64,000 nucleotides of DNA from Flavobacterium sp. ACN6 (GCF_002304005.1 NZ_MRCQ01000002.1:452520-516519), one strand, 5' to 3'. Shown: positions 16,059 to 25,269, numbered from the stretch's first letter. Notes: generated from the letters alone by a model not told the origin. Program-made: numbers and translations.

Positions 16059-18221
16059 ATGAAAAGTCTAAAACTTATTTCATCAGCCATTGCTATGCTT
16101 ATATGTTTCGTAAGCGCAGCGCAAGAAAGAATTATTACAGGAATCGTCTCAGATGAAAACAAACAGCCTCTTCCCGGCGTAACCGTCATCAATCAAACTT
16201 CTAAAATAAATACTGCAACCAATTTTGATGGCCAATATAGCATTAAGGCCAAAACAGGAGATATGTTGGTTTTTACCTACCTTGGATACAAAAACCAAAG
16301 CCAAAAGGTTCAAAATTCTAGTATTATGAACATTAAGCTTCTTCTAGATAATCAGACCTTAAATGAAGTTGTTGTAGTTGGTTATGGCACAAGTAATTCA
16401 GAGTATGAAGACCGCAGTTACGCACGTGCCGAAAGAAAAAAAGAAAAAAGAGATAAGTCGCAGGCTCTCCAAGGAAAAGTGGCAGGAGTTCAAGTTCAAA
16501 GCAACGCATTATATATGCCAAGTCCGAGTGTTGTAATACGCGGAACGGCATCTGTTTCTCCAAAAAACGAACCACTTTATATTGTTGACGGAGTTCCTGC
16601 AAAATCAAATCAAATAGCTAAAATTAACCCAAACGACATTGATAATGTTTCTGTTTTAAAAGATATTGCAGCAACTTCGGTTTATGGAAGTAAAGCTTCA
16701 AATGGTGTTGTGGTTATTTCAACAAAAAATGAACTTTATAAAAATCTTTCGGAAAAAGAATTAGACAAAAAATTAAATATCATTACGCCAATTCCTGCTG
16801 AACCAACTCAGGAAGATTACGATACTTTTGTTGAAAACGCTTTTGAAAGTCCAAAAACAGCACCGCTTTCTACATTTTCTATTGATGTTGATAATGCTTC
16901 TTATACCAACATCAGACGTTTTTTAAATAACGGACAGCAGGTTCCAAAAGACGCAGTGCGTGTAGAAGAAATGGTGAACTTTTTCAAATATACTTATCCA
17001 CAGCCGAAAGATCAGAATCCGTTTTCTATTAATACAGAGGTGAGTGATTCGCCTTGGAACGCCAATAATAAAATTTTGAAAATTGGTTTACAGGGAAAAA
17101 ACATTCCAACAAATGATTTACCAGCTTCGAATCTTGTTTTCTTAATTGATGTTTCAGGTTCTATGAGCGATATAAACAAACTGCCTTTATTAAAACAATC
17201 TTTAAAAATATTGGTAAACGAATTAAGATCAAAAGACAAAGTGGCAATTGTAGTGTATGCAGGCGCTGCAGGAATGGTTTTACCTCCAACTTCCGGCGAT
17301 GAGAAAAAAACAATTATTGATGCTTTGGATAAATTACAATCTGGCGGCAGTACAGCAGGCGGAGCAGGAATTGAATTGGCTTATAAAACTGCAGCAGAAA
17401 ATTTTATTAAAGGCGGCAACAATCGTGTCATTCTAGCAACTGACGGCGATTTTAACGTAGGAAGCACTTCTAACTCTGACATGGAAAAACTTATTGAAGA
17501 AAAAAGAAAAACAGGCGTTTTCCTGACTTGCCTTGGTTACGGAATGGGAAATTACAAAGACAGTAAAATGGAAATTCTTGCCGATAAAGGAAACGGAAAT
17601 TATGCGTATATCGATAATATTCAAGAAGCAAATCGTTTTTTAGGAAAAGAATTTAAAGGTTCTATGTTTGCTATCGCGAAAGATGTAAAAATTCAGATTG
17701 AATTCAATCCAAAACAAGTTCAATCGTATCGTTTGATTGGTTATGAAAACAGAAAATTGCGTCCAGAAGATTTTAAAAACGATGCCATTGATGCAGGAGA
17801 ATTGGGAAGCAATCATACCGTTACGGCTTTATATGAAATTATTCCTGCAGGTGTAAAAAGTAATTATTTAGACGGACAGCCTGATGATTTAAAATATACC
17901 AAAACAGAAACCAGTTCAACGAATTACAGTAATGAATTGGCAACGATAAAATTCCGTTACAAAAAACCTGACGGCGAAAAAAGTATCGAAATGGTTCAGG
18001 TAATTGAGAACAAATCGGCTGCTATGGAGAAAGCGAGTGATGACATGAAATTTAGTGCTGCCGTAGCTTGGTTCGGATTAAAACTAAGAGATTCAAAACT
18101 GATTGCTGACAAATCTTCTGAAGAGATTGTGAAATTGGCAAAACAAGGAAATTCAAACGACAGCGAAGGGTATAAAGCCGAATTTATTCGTCTTGTTGAA
18201 GGAGCGAAACAGTATAATTAA
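16059..18221 (+). CDS. VWA-domain protein with carboxypeptidase-regulatory-like and TonB-plug-like domains
   Basis: Exported protein of 720 residues. Signal peptide (1-21, VSAAQ). CarboxypepD_reg-like domain (about 22-100: GIVSDENKQPLPGVTVINQT...FTYLGYKNQ). Plug-like region (about 105-228: VVVGYG, LQGKVAGVQVQ, YIVDGVP, SVYGSKASNGVVVIST). Then the VWA-associated N-terminal segment (TFSIDVDNASYTNIRRFL), a VWA domain with intact MIDAS DVSGSMS at 364-370, and a C-terminal DUF3520-like region to the end. It lies 79 bp after the anti-sigma gene and shares the plug signature with it. A surface or periplasmic adhesion/assembly role is plausible but unproved. Confidence 0.85.
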   Translation: MKSLKLISSAIAMLICFVSAAQERIITGIVSDENKQPLPGVTVINQTSKINTATNFDGQYSIKAKTGDMLVFTYLGYKNQSQKVQNSSIMNIKLLLDNQTLNEVVVVGYGTSNSEYEDRSYARAERKKEKRDKSQALQGKVAGVQVQSNALYMPSPSVVIRGTASVSPKNEPLYIVDGVPAKSNQIAKINPNDIDNVSVLKDIAATSVYGSKASNGVVVISTKNELYKNLSEKELDKKLNIITPIPAEPTQEDYDTFVENAFESPKTAPLSTFSIDVDNASYTNIRRFLNNGQQVPKDAVRVEEMVNFFKYTYPQPKDQNPFSINTEVSDSPWNANNKILKIGLQGKNIPTNDLPASNLVFLIDVSGSMSDINKLPLLKQSLKILVNELRSKDKVAIVVYAGAAGMVLPPTSGDEKKTIIDALDKLQSGGSTAGGAGIELAYKTAAENFIKGGNNRVILATDGDFNVGSTSNSDMEKLIEEKRKTGVFLTCLGYGMGNYKDSKMEILADKGNGNYAYIDNIQEANRFLGKEFKGSMFAIAKDVKIQIEFNPKQVQSYRLIGYENRKLRPEDFKNDAIDAGELGSNHTVTALYEIIPAGVKSNYLDGQPDDLKYTKTETSSTNYSNELATIKFRYKKPDGEKSIEMVQVIENKSAAMEKASDDMKFSAAVAWFGLKLRDSKLIADKSSEEIVKLAKQGNSNDSEGYKAEFIRLVEGAKQYN

Positions 18222-18272
18222 TAGATATTGTATTACATTTGGCTTTTTTAAAACATTAATTTTTATACTCGT

Positions 18273-18860
18273 ATGAACCCTATTTTAAGCCAAAATCTAT
18301 TTTTAGTAAAAGAACATGTTGGAATGTTTAAAGCCGCAAATAATTATGACATATACAATCCAGAAACGAATCAGATAATTATGAATTGCCGAGAAAACAA
18401 TCTTGGTTTTTTCACTAAAATACTTCGTTTTACAGATTACAAAAGAGCAACTCCGTTTAATATTGAAATCACAACTGCTTCTGGCGAAAAGCTAATTACC
18501 GTAAGAAGAGGCGTTGCCATATTCAGATCGACAGTTGAAGTATTAGATGAAAAAGATCGTCTGATTGGAACTTTCAAACAAAAATTCTTTTCTATTGGAG
18601 GAAAATTTGATATTCTAGACAAAAATGAAAGACCCGTTGCAACTTTACAAGGAAAATGGACTGGCTGGGATTTTAAATTCTCACACGAAAACAGACAATT
18701 GGCTCAAGTAAGTAAAAAATGGGCGGGACTAGGAAAAGAATTTTTCACAAGCGCCGATAATTATGTGCTTCAAATTGAAGAAAATGTTGCAGCCGACAGT
18801 CCGTTGAGACAATTAATCTTAGGAGCTGTAATGTGTATCGATATGGTTTTGAAGGAATAA
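18273..18860 (+). CDS. LURP-one/phospholipid-scramblase-related protein
   Basis: A 195-residue protein with the tubby-like beta-barrel pattern of the LURP-one/scramblase family: repeated beta-hairpins FKAANNYDIYNPETNQIIM, FNIEITTASGEKLITVRRG, VEVLDEKDRLIGTFKQK, FDILDKNERPVATLQGKW. It ends in a hydrophobic helix, LRQLILGAVMCIDMVL, that may touch the membrane. No catalytic residues are known for bacterial members. It sits 51 bp after the VWA gene on the same strand and may share its transcript. Confidence 0.75.
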   Translation: MNPILSQNLFLVKEHVGMFKAANNYDIYNPETNQIIMNCRENNLGFFTKILRFTDYKRATPFNIEITTASGEKLITVRRGVAIFRSTVEVLDEKDRLIGTFKQKFFSIGGKFDILDKNERPVATLQGKWTGWDFKFSHENRQLAQVSKKWAGLGKEFFTSADNYVLQIEENVAADSPLRQLILGAVMCIDMVLKE

Positions 18861-18922
18861 TAAAAGTTGTTAAACTTAGATTAAGAATATATTTTAAAGC
18901 ATCATTTTAGTTTGCAAAAGCT

Positions 18923-18930
18923 TATTTTTG
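18923..18930 (+). promoter_or_regulatory. -7 promoter box of the SDR gene
   Basis: TATTTTTG fits TAnnTTTG and lies 43 bp before the ATG at 18974. No good -33 element is evident. Confidence 0.45.
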
Positions 18931-18973
18931 TAGTACTTAAAATGATGCTTTCTGCATTTCTAAAAATACAATC

Positions 18974-19690
18974 ATGACCGACTTAAAAAATAAAAATGCA
19001 CTTATTACAGGTGCTGGAAAAGGAATTGGAAAAGCTGTAGCAATTGCTTTGGCAAAAGAAGGCGTAAACCTAATTTTAGTTTCTAGAACCAAAAGTGATA
19101 TTGATCAATTGGCAGAAGAAACTGCAAAACTTGGCGTAAAAACTTTGGCTTTGTCTGCTGACGTTTCTGATATTCATTCTATAAATACGGCTGTAGAAAA
19201 AGCTATAGCAGAATTTAAAAGTATTGATATCTTAATCAACAGTGCCGGAATTGCTTCTTTTGGAAAATTCTTAGAATTGGAGCCAGAAGCTTGGGAAAGA
19301 ATTATTCAGGTGAATTTAATGGGAACATATTACACAACGCGCGCCGTTATTCCAAACATGATCGAAAGACAAACCGGCGATATTATTAATATTTCTTCAA
19401 CTGCAGGTTTAAATGGAAACGCATTGACAAGTGCTTACAGCGCTTCAAAATTTGCTGTTTTAGGTTTAACCGATTCTTTAATGCAGGAAATGAGAAAACA
19501 CAATATTCGTGTTACGGCTTTAACACCAAGTACTGTGGCGACTGATATGGCAAAAGACTTAAACCTGACTGACGGAAATCCAGAAAAAGTAATGCAGTCT
19601 GAAGATATGGCAGATTTGATTATTGCGCAGTTAAAATTAAACCGAAGAGTATTTATTAAAAACAGCAGTATCTGGTCTACTAATCCTTAA
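18974..19690 (+). CDS. Short-chain dehydrogenase/reductase (FabG-like, 3-oxoacyl reductase type)
   Basis: Classical SDR of 238 residues. NADP(H)-binding [10 protein letters not shown] (about 12-21), NSAG (about 89-92), catalytic Ser in ISSTAG, and YSASK (about 154-158) are all present. The closest family is 3-ketoacyl-(ACP) reductase or a related ketoreductase. It is isolated from fatty-acid genes, so the substrate is uncertain. Confidence 0.9.
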   Translation: MTDLKNKNALITGAGKGIGKAVAIALAKEGVNLILVSRTKSDIDQLAEETAKLGVKTLALSADVSDIHSINTAVEKAIAEFKSIDILINSAGIASFGKFLELEPEAWERIIQVNLMGTYYTTRAVIPNMIERQTGDIINISSTAGLNGNALTSAYSASKFAVLGLTDSLMQEMRKHNIRVTALTPSTVATDMAKDLNLTDGNPEKVMQSEDMADLIIAQLKLNRRVFIKNSSIWSTNP

Positions 19691-19858
19691 CAAATTGAAA
19701 CTCCAAAAAATCAAATTCCAAATCCCAACTTAAAACAAGCGGCATTTGGAATTTCAGATATTGGAATTTAAAATAATTTACAAATCACAATTTCAAAATA
19801 CCAAGTACTTTTTATAGTTGGAATTTGGAATTTAAAAAATTTGGAATTTAAAATAAAT
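19691..19858. repeat. AAATTCCAA/TTGGAATTT word array
   Basis: Several copies of the word TTGGAATTT and its complement alternate between 19695 and 19855, forming several possible hairpins. Related arrays lie at 28070-28137 and 30338-30402. The array overlaps a TTG codon that could be mistaken for the start of the next gene. Confidence 0.75.
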
Positions 19859-20371
19859 ATGATGGAACAATATTTAAGACAATTAGTCGAAATAGAATTT
19901 CAGGATAAGAAAGAAATCTTCAGCGGATTTTTAATTGATTATTCTGATGAATGGATTTTACTTCGAAATAATCCAGTAGATTTTATCTTGGACGGTTTTG
20001 TTATTTTGAGAAACAAAAATATTGAAGCAGTAAACCGAGACCATGATCTGGCTTTTACAGAAAAGGTAATTCGTATGAAAGGACTAAAAATTAATTCTGA
20101 CGATATTATCCCGATTAAAGATTTAGCTTCAATTATCAATTACATTTCCAAGAAATATGGCGTTTTTCAGATTGCCAAAAAATCATCTAAATCTGCTTAT
20201 TTAGGAAAATTAATAGAATTGAATGAGGAAGAATTGACAATTAATTTTTTAGATACCAAAGGTCAGTTTGGAGGAGAACTGAGTTTTAATCCAGAAAAAA
20301 TTCGTGTTATTGAGTTTGATACAGATTATATTAATTCTTTGAAATTGATTGTTGCAGAGGAACAGAAGTAA
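19859..20371 (+). CDS. Conserved hypothetical cytoplasmic protein
   Basis: A 170-residue protein with the start taken at the first of two consecutive ATGs (19859, 19862). An in-frame TTG at 19841 lies inside a repeat and is unlikely to be used. Strand-rich pattern (LVEIEFQDKKEIFSGFLID, EWILLRNNP, GFVILRNKNI) suggests a small barrel fold in the first half and a second similar module after residue 110 (KSAYLGKLIELNEEELTINFL). There is no signal peptide, catalytic motif or known domain that I recognise. A strong terminator follows. Confidence 0.72.
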   Translation: MMEQYLRQLVEIEFQDKKEIFSGFLIDYSDEWILLRNNPVDFILDGFVILRNKNIEAVNRDHDLAFTEKVIRMKGLKINSDDIIPIKDLASIINYISKKYGVFQIAKKSSKSAYLGKLIELNEEELTINFLDTKGQFGGELSFNPEKIRVIEFDTDYINSLKLIVAEEQK

Positions 20372-20379
20372 AATATTTT

Positions 20380-20422
20380 AAAGCAACAAAGCCCTCTGCA
20401 AAAAAGGGCTTTGTTGCTTTTT
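20380..20422. terminator. Bidirectional terminator between hypothetical gene and mtaB
   Basis: The stem AAGCAACAAAGCCCT / AGGGCTTTGTTGCTT has a short A-rich loop and is followed by TTTT. It serves the plus-strand gene ending at 20371. It may also serve mtaB, whose stop is at 20471 on the minus strand. A hairpin TGTCATTTCTCCC...GAAATGACA follows at 20423-20451, related to the outer arms at 3166-3313. Confidence 0.8.
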
Positions 20423-20470
20423 GTCATTTCTCCCTTCGGTCGAAATGACAGTACTTTGCGTATATTTTTT

Positions 20471-21805
20471 TTAAGCTTCCGCCAACTTATTCAAAAACTC
20501 CAAACGAACACTTCCGTCTTCGTCAATTTTTGTTAAGTTGATTTCTTGTAATGTATTCACCAATTCAGGATTCCAAGGTGTTTTTACTTTTACGTAATTT
20601 TCTGTAAATCCGTGAATATATCCTTCTTTGTTTTCACTTTCAAAAAGAACAGTTCTGTTTGTCCCCAATTGGCTTTCGTAAAAAGCACGGCGTTTTTTAA
20701 CCGATAAACCGCGAAGCATTTTACTGCGTTTTGCTCTTACATTTGAGGGAACAACGGCTTCCATGTCGGCTGCTTCTGTATTATCTCTTTCTGAATACGT
20801 AAATACGTGCAGATATGAAATATCCAAATCATTTAAGAAATGATAGGTTTCTAAAAAGTGTTCATCCGTTTCTCCAGGGAAACCAACAATTACATCGACA
20901 CCAATACAAGCGTGAGGCATTACTTCGCGAATTTTATTGACACGATCAATATACACTTCACGTAAGTAACGACGTTTCATCAATTTTAAAATATCGTTGC
21001 TTCCCGATTGCAACGGAATATGGAAATGCGGTACAAAAGTTCGGCTTTTAGAAACGAATTCAATTGTTTCATTTTTTAGCAAATTTGGTTCGATTGACGA
21101 AATTCTTAAACGCTCAATACCTTCTACTTCGTCTAAAGCCTTAACTAAATCTAGAAAAGTATGTTCGTGTTTTTTATTTCCAAACTCCCCTTTTCCGTAA
21201 TCACCAATATTTACCCCCGTTAAAACAATTTCACGGATATTTTGAGCCGAAATTTCTTTGGCATTTTTAAGTACATTTTCTAAGGCATCACTTCTCGAAA
21301 TTCCTCTCGCCAATGGAATTGTACAATACGTACATTTATAATCGCAGCCGTCCTGCACTTTTAAAAATGCTCTAGTACGATCACCAATAGAATAACTTCC
21401 AACATAGAAATCAGCCTCGGCAATTTCGCATGAGTGAACTTCACCCATATCGTTTTTACTCAAATCATGGATATAATCGGTGATTTTGAATTTTTCTGTT
21501 GCTCCCAAAACCAAATCAACGCCGTCTACTGCTGCTAATTCTTCTGGTTTTAATTGTGCATAACAACCAACAGCAGCAACAAAAGCTTTTTCATTCAGCT
21601 TCATCGCTTTTTTAACTACCTGCTTAAACTGTTTATCTGCATTTTCTGTTACAGAGCAAGTATTAATAACATAAATATCTGCTATTTCTTCAAAATCGAC
21701 GCGGTCAAAACCTTCGTCATTAAAATTTCTGGCAATTGTAGAAGTCTCTGAAAAATTCAGTTTACAACCCAGCGTATAAAAGGCAACTTTCTTTCTATTT
21801 TCCAT
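20471..21805 (-). CDS. mtaB: tRNA (N6-threonylcarbamoyladenosine37-C2)-methylthiotransferase MtaB
   Basis: Radical-SAM enzyme that adds a methylthio group to t6A37 of ANN-decoding tRNAs. The 444-residue protein shows the three-domain MTTase layout. The N-terminal UPF0004 domain has cysteines in TLGCKLNF, NTCSVTENAD and AVGCYAQL. The radical-SAM core has CDYKCTYCTIP. A C-terminal TRAM domain (about 375-440) binds RNA. GCKLNFSETST distinguishes MtaB from MiaB and RimO. A TAAATTTG promoter box lies 47 bp upstream. Confidence 0.95.
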   Translation of the reverse strand: MENRKKVAFYTLGCKLNFSETSTIARNFNDEGFDRVDFEEIADIYVINTCSVTENADKQFKQVVKKAMKLNEKAFVAAVGCYAQLKPEELAAVDGVDLVLGATEKFKITDYIHDLSKNDMGEVHSCEIAEADFYVGSYSIGDRTRAFLKVQDGCDYKCTYCTIPLARGISRSDALENVLKNAKEISAQNIREIVLTGVNIGDYGKGEFGNKKHEHTFLDLVKALDEVEGIERLRISSIEPNLLKNETIEFVSKSRTFVPHFHIPLQSGSNDILKLMKRRYLREVYIDRVNKIREVMPHACIGVDVIVGFPGETDEHFLETYHFLNDLDISYLHVFTYSERDNTEAADMEAVVPSNVRAKRSKMLRGLSVKKRRAFYESQLGTNRTVLFESENKEGYIHGFTENYVKVKTPWNPELVNTLQEINLTKIDEDGSVRLEFLNKLAEA

Positions 21806-22289
21806 AATCTGTCTTAAATTAATGAAATCGTTGTCAAAAAATTTAAGGTTGCAAATTTACAAACAATATTCATCAAAAGAAAGGGATTAATTTACTTCGA
21901 ATCAATAATTTGCATGGAATGTTAATTTAGAAACATTCAAAACATATTTTGGTAATTTTTCTTTTTGAAAAACAAAGTCATGAAAACAGACCTTTTTTAA
22001 GGTTCTAATAAGAATAAAATGACAAAATAATCGATCAAATGCACTTTTTATCGATTAAATACATTTTTTATTGGTTTAAATTGAAAATTTCTTACATTTA
22101 CTTTTGTTATAATTCCGTCTTAAAATAATCCATAATTAAGAATTTTAAGAAGCTTTAATTAATTTAATAATAATTCGGGCATAACAATTTTGAATTTTAC
22201 TCGTTATGTTGTTGTTTTGTGTTACAAAATGAAATGGGAAAGCCGAAAACCAAAGAGAGTAGGCAAAATATAATAACAAATACCACTTT
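21806..22289 (+). other. 484-bp intergenic region with promoter boxes and 20-bp tandem repeat
   Basis: No gene is seen. On the minus side a TAAATTTG box (21852-21859, minus strand) fits mtaB. On the plus side two tandem 20-bp copies, TCGATCAAATGCACTTTTTA at 22031-22050 and its 17/20 match at 22051-22070, stand just before a TACTTTTG box at 22099-22106. From there a leader of about 180 nt runs to the next ATG. The leader contains small dyads (ATAAC at 22183-22207 region, TTTTGTGTTACAAAA near 22214-22228). No riboswitch class was recognised. Confidence 0.55.
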
Positions 22290-22808
22290 ATGAAAGCATT
22301 TTTACCCACAATCTGCTTGATGTTCTTAACCATTTTTAGTTCGCAAGCGCAAACTAATGCCCCAGCCGCAAATCCATTTCCTTCTATTAGTACATTAACG
22401 ACTTGGGCGAGCTTAAATTCACAACAGCAATTTGATGTTGCTATTCGTGCAGTTGGGTTTAAGTTTGAAGTTAAAGAACCAGGTGAAGGATCTACAGCTT
22501 ACACTTATATTCGTAAAGTAACGGTTAACGAAGTAAATTATACTGATAGAATTGTGTATAGAATTACTAATAATAATTCAGCAAGTATTATCTCATTAGT
22601 AACTGCTTCTACTGACTTAGTTAGTTTATATACACCACAATTGAGTACTTTTAAAAACAACAACTGTAAAACAGAAATGTCTAAAGACAAAAACACAACT
22701 TGCAGCTGCTACGAAAGTGCTAATTTTGCCATCGATCTTTGCGACGAACGTGTAAAATTAACTATGGGTGATGGAAATAAATATTTTGTTTCTGTAGCTA
22801 AAAAATAA
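22290..22808 (+). CDS. Secreted protein of unknown function with four cysteines
   Basis: A 172-residue protein with a clear signal peptide (1-20, FSSQAQ). The mature part is mixed alpha/beta with no known domain. Four cysteines in the C-terminal third (NNNCKTE, NTTCSCYE, IDLCDE) may form disulfides in the periplasm. Its transcript appears to have a long leader, and a tandem 20-bp repeat before the promoter hints at regulated expression. I do not recognise a family. Confidence 0.75.
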   Translation: MKAFLPTICLMFLTIFSSQAQTNAPAANPFPSISTLTTWASLNSQQQFDVAIRAVGFKFEVKEPGEGSTAYTYIRKVTVNEVNYTDRIVYRITNNNSASIISLVTASTDLVSLYTPQLSTFKNNNCKTEMSKDKNTTCSCYESANFAIDLCDERVKLTMGDGNKYFVSVAKK

Positions 22809-22877
22809 TAGTATAACTCTGAATTGTTTCCAAATCTTTACTGACTTTTAAGTATGTAAAGATTTGGAATGCATTTC

Positions 22878-23408
22878 TTAGTTTGAGTTTGGATTTTTGA
22901 GTTCGTACCAAACTTCAATTTCTCCTTCATATTCGAAAGAATTAACAAAATGGAAACCTAATTTTTCTAAAATCTTTCTAGAATTTTCGTTTCCTGCATC
23001 GGCATACGCATAAAGCGCTTCCACTTTCATATCCTTAAAAGCATAATCAACAAAAGCTTTTCCTGATTCAGACGCATATCCTTTTCCCCAATGTTTTTCA
23101 ATAAAACGGTATCCTAATTCGTAAAAGTTTTTATGATTATTGATTTCGTTAGTAATATACTTTATTCCTGACCATCCAATAAATTCATTGGTTTCTTTGA
23201 GAACAACAGCCCAGCGCCCTATTCCAAAATCTTTGTATTGTTTCTGAATATTCTGAATCATATCGATACTTTCCTCAATATGTTTTACTGGATTATTTCC
23301 TAAAAACAAATGCACATTCGGATTCGAATCCAATTCGAACATTCCTTCTGCATCAGAAAGTGCAAGCTCTCGTAAAATCAAACGTTCTGTTTCAATTGGA
23401 TTTTTCAT
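22878..23408 (-). CDS. GNAT family N-acetyltransferase (RimJ/RimL-type)
   Basis: Acetyl-CoA dependent acyltransferase of 176 residues. It opens PIETERLILRELALSD, typical of the RimL-like subgroup. The acetyl-CoA loop appears as HWGKGYASESGKA (about 118-130), followed by NENSRKILEKLGF. The substrate is unknown; ribosomal protein N-termini or small amines are possible. It ends a minus-strand cluster after the HAD gene, with only 6 bp between them. Confidence 0.9.
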   Translation of the reverse strand: MKNPIETERLILRELALSDAEGMFELDSNPNVHLFLGNNPVKHIEESIDMIQNIQKQYKDFGIGRWAVVLKETNEFIGWSGIKYITNEINNHKNFYELGYRFIEKHWGKGYASESGKAFVDYAFKDMKVEALYAYADAGNENSRKILEKLGFHFVNSFEYEGEIEVWYELKNPNSN

Positions 23409-23414
23409 CTTTAT

Positions 23415-24218
23415 TTAATTTAAAATATATCGCATTACCACTTCGGCAACACCATCATTATTATTTGAAGCGACAATTAAATCGGCTTTATCTCGCAATT
23501 CTGGCGTTACATTATCGACCCAGACTCCAAGACCGGCGTATTCAATCATTGTTAAGTCATTTCCAGCGTTTCCTACGGCAATAATTTCACTTTGATGAAT
23601 TCCTAACTTATCTGCCAAGAGTTTTAAACTCGCTGCTTTATCAATCCCTTGCTGCGCTGCTTCTAAGAAAAAAGGTTTCGACATAGAAACACTCAAATGG
23701 GGCATGGCTTCAATTAAATCATTTTCAACAGTTTTTAAGTAAGCAGGATCTTGTAATAAAATACATTTTACCGCTGGTCTGTCTACATACTCTTTGAAAT
23801 TAGCAACCTTACGATGCACCATTCCTGTAATTTCCTTTTCTACTTCAATGTATTCAGAATCGGTTTCGCTTATAATTTCATTATCTAAATAAGTGATAAT
23901 ATCCGTCTTCATTTTAACACTGTAATCGTATAACTCATGAATTTGTTCTACGGTAAGCTTTTGTTCAAAAAAAACTAAATCATCTTTTGCCCTGCTGATA
24001 ATAGCACCGTTAAATGAAATGATATAAGAATCGTTACTATCTAATTCTAATTCTTTAGCATAAGACAACATTGCGATTGTAGGCCTGCCCGAAGCCAAGA
24101 CTACATAAACGCCCTTAGCCTGCGCTTCTAAAATTACTTTTTTGTTTAAATCTGAAATTTTATGATCGTCTGTCAACAAGGTATCATCCATGTCAAGCAC
24201 CAACATTTTGTATTGCAT
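23415..24218 (-). CDS. Cof-type HAD-IIB family phosphatase
   Basis: Cytoplasmic phosphatase of 267 residues, probably for sugar phosphates or similar small phosphates. HAD motif I is LVLDMDDTLLTDD (nucleophile Asp about 8), motif II VLASGRP, motif III Lys in DKAASLKLLADKLG, and motif IV AVGNAGNDLTMIEYAG. The C2B cap lies between motifs II and III. Substrate specificity of this large family cannot be read from sequence. Nearly joined to the GNAT gene downstream. Confidence 0.9.
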   Translation of the reverse strand: MQYKMLVLDMDDTLLTDDHKISDLNKKVILEAQAKGVYVVLASGRPTIAMLSYAKELELDSNDSYIISFNGAIISRAKDDLVFFEQKLTVEQIHELYDYSVKMKTDIITYLDNEIISETDSEYIEVEKEITGMVHRKVANFKEYVDRPAVKCILLQDPAYLKTVENDLIEAMPHLSVSMSKPFFLEAAQQGIDKAASLKLLADKLGIHQSEIIAVGNAGNDLTMIEYAGLGVWVDNVTPELRDKADLIVASNNNDGVAEVVMRYILN

Positions 24219-24221
24219 GTT

Positions 24222-24291
24222 TTTTAGTTTTCAGTCTCAGTTGCAGTTTTCAGTTTCTAACGTAAACTGAAAACTGCGACTGAGAACTTTT
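24222..24291. repeat. TCAGTCTCAGTTGCAG-type inverted repeat
   Basis: TTTTCAGTCTCAGTTGCAGTTTTCAGTTT on the left pairs with AAACTGAAAACTGCGACTGAGAAC on the right with a short loop. It lies between the HAD and DUF2007 genes. Related words occur at 24556-24598, 53197-53220 and 58470-58522. The hairpin may also act as a weak terminator. Confidence 0.65.
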
Positions 24292-24510
24292 TTAAATACT
24301 CATTCTAAAATCTTCAATAACTGGATTTGCTTTTGCGAAATCAGTTTCCTGAATGAAAACCTCAACAGCCAAGTCAGATTGTCCAAAGCCTCCTAAACGA
24401 GCCGACTGAATATTATCTTTTTTCACGGTTTCGACACCCGCTTGTTCTAATCTTTCCTGCAAAGCAATTGCTAATACTTCACTACCCGAAAACACCTTCA
24501 TTAATCCCAT
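24292..24510 (-). CDS. DUF2007-family putative signal-transducing protein
   Basis: A 72-residue protein, MGLMKVFSGSEVLAIALQER at the N-terminus, with the pattern of DUF2007: a first strand, a helix with a conserved ALxxxLxxAGI-like stretch (LQERLEQAGVE), and a terminal VxxxDFxxAxxxI. The family resembles the PII-like ferredoxin fold; no function is assigned. It lies upstream of the HAD gene and downstream of the DEAD-like gene on the same strand. Confidence 0.75.
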   Translation of the reverse strand: MGLMKVFSGSEVLAIALQERLEQAGVETVKKDNIQSARLGGFGQSDLAVEVFIQETDFAKANPVIEDFRMSI

Positions 24511-24603
24511 GATACTCTTTATTTTTATTCTAATATTAATTTTATCTAAGAATCAAAAATCCCGATTTTCAGAACACTGTAACTGAAAACCGGGACTGAT
24601 TAC

Positions 24604-25266
24604 TTATTCTTCTTCTTGAATATCGTCTTCCTCTTCGTCAAGCTCTTCTCCTTCTTCATCCATACCAAACAAAAAAGGTTCGACTAACATTTTGTCAGCC
24701 AAAATTTCAATACGTTCTGTCAAAGCTTCAGCAAAAATCAAACGCTGTGTTTTTGCAATACTACCCGAAATACGCATAATTTTTGTTTCGTTACGCAATT
24801 TCAAAATAGGATCTGCATCGTCAAGAATCAGCATTTTTAATCGGTTAACATTGTAGCCTGCTGTACTAAACATATCGTTTAGCTTTACGGGCGTACCAAT
24901 TAAAACATCGATTCCTGTTGAAATATAATTTTTATCATAATCCATGTCGCCCTTTTCATTTACACCATAAACTTCTAAATTGGTGTATTTTCCATATTTT
25001 TCAAAAAGCGATACCATTTCCAAAACCTTCGCTTTGTCTTCTACAATAATTAAAGCACGTGGTGATTCCTCCGTTTTTCCAGCCAATTGCTGAATCACAT
25101 TCAAAACAATCGTAGTTGTTTTTCCGCTTCCTGTTGGAGAAATAATGATACAATCGGCACCACTTTTTATGGTCGAAAACGTTTCGAGTTGCAGCGCATT
25201 AGCTTCTGTCAAACCATTCTCTATTAATCCGTCTTGTAATTTCTCGTTTATTTTTTTTAGTTTCAT
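24604..25266 (-). CDS. Single-domain DEAD/DEAH-box RecA-like protein
   Basis: A 220-residue protein with the first RecA-like domain of DEAD-box helicases only. Visible are the upstream glutamine (LQLETF), motif I SPTGSGKT, motif Ia-like ALIIVEDKAK, motif Ib-like GTPVKL, and DDAD in place of DEAD (LILDDADPIL). Motif III reads SGS instead of SAT. No second helicase domain follows; instead there is an acidic tail (EEGEELDEEEDD). Without domain 2 it cannot be a normal helicase. It may bind ATP/RNA or act with a partner. Confidence 0.8.
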   Translation of the reverse strand: MKLKKINEKLQDGLIENGLTEANALQLETFSTIKSGADCIIISPTGSGKTTTIVLNVIQQLAGKTEESPRALIIVEDKAKVLEMVSLFEKYGKYTNLEVYGVNEKGDMDYDKNYISTGIDVLIGTPVKLNDMFSTAGYNVNRLKMLILDDADPILKLRNETKIMRISGSIAKTQRLIFAEALTERIEILADKMLVEPFLFGMDEEGEELDEEEDDIQEEE

Positions 25267-25269
25267 TTT

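Noticed and set aside
21806..22289. Riboswitch in the long leader
   Set aside because: Small dyads occur but no known aptamer core could be recognised.
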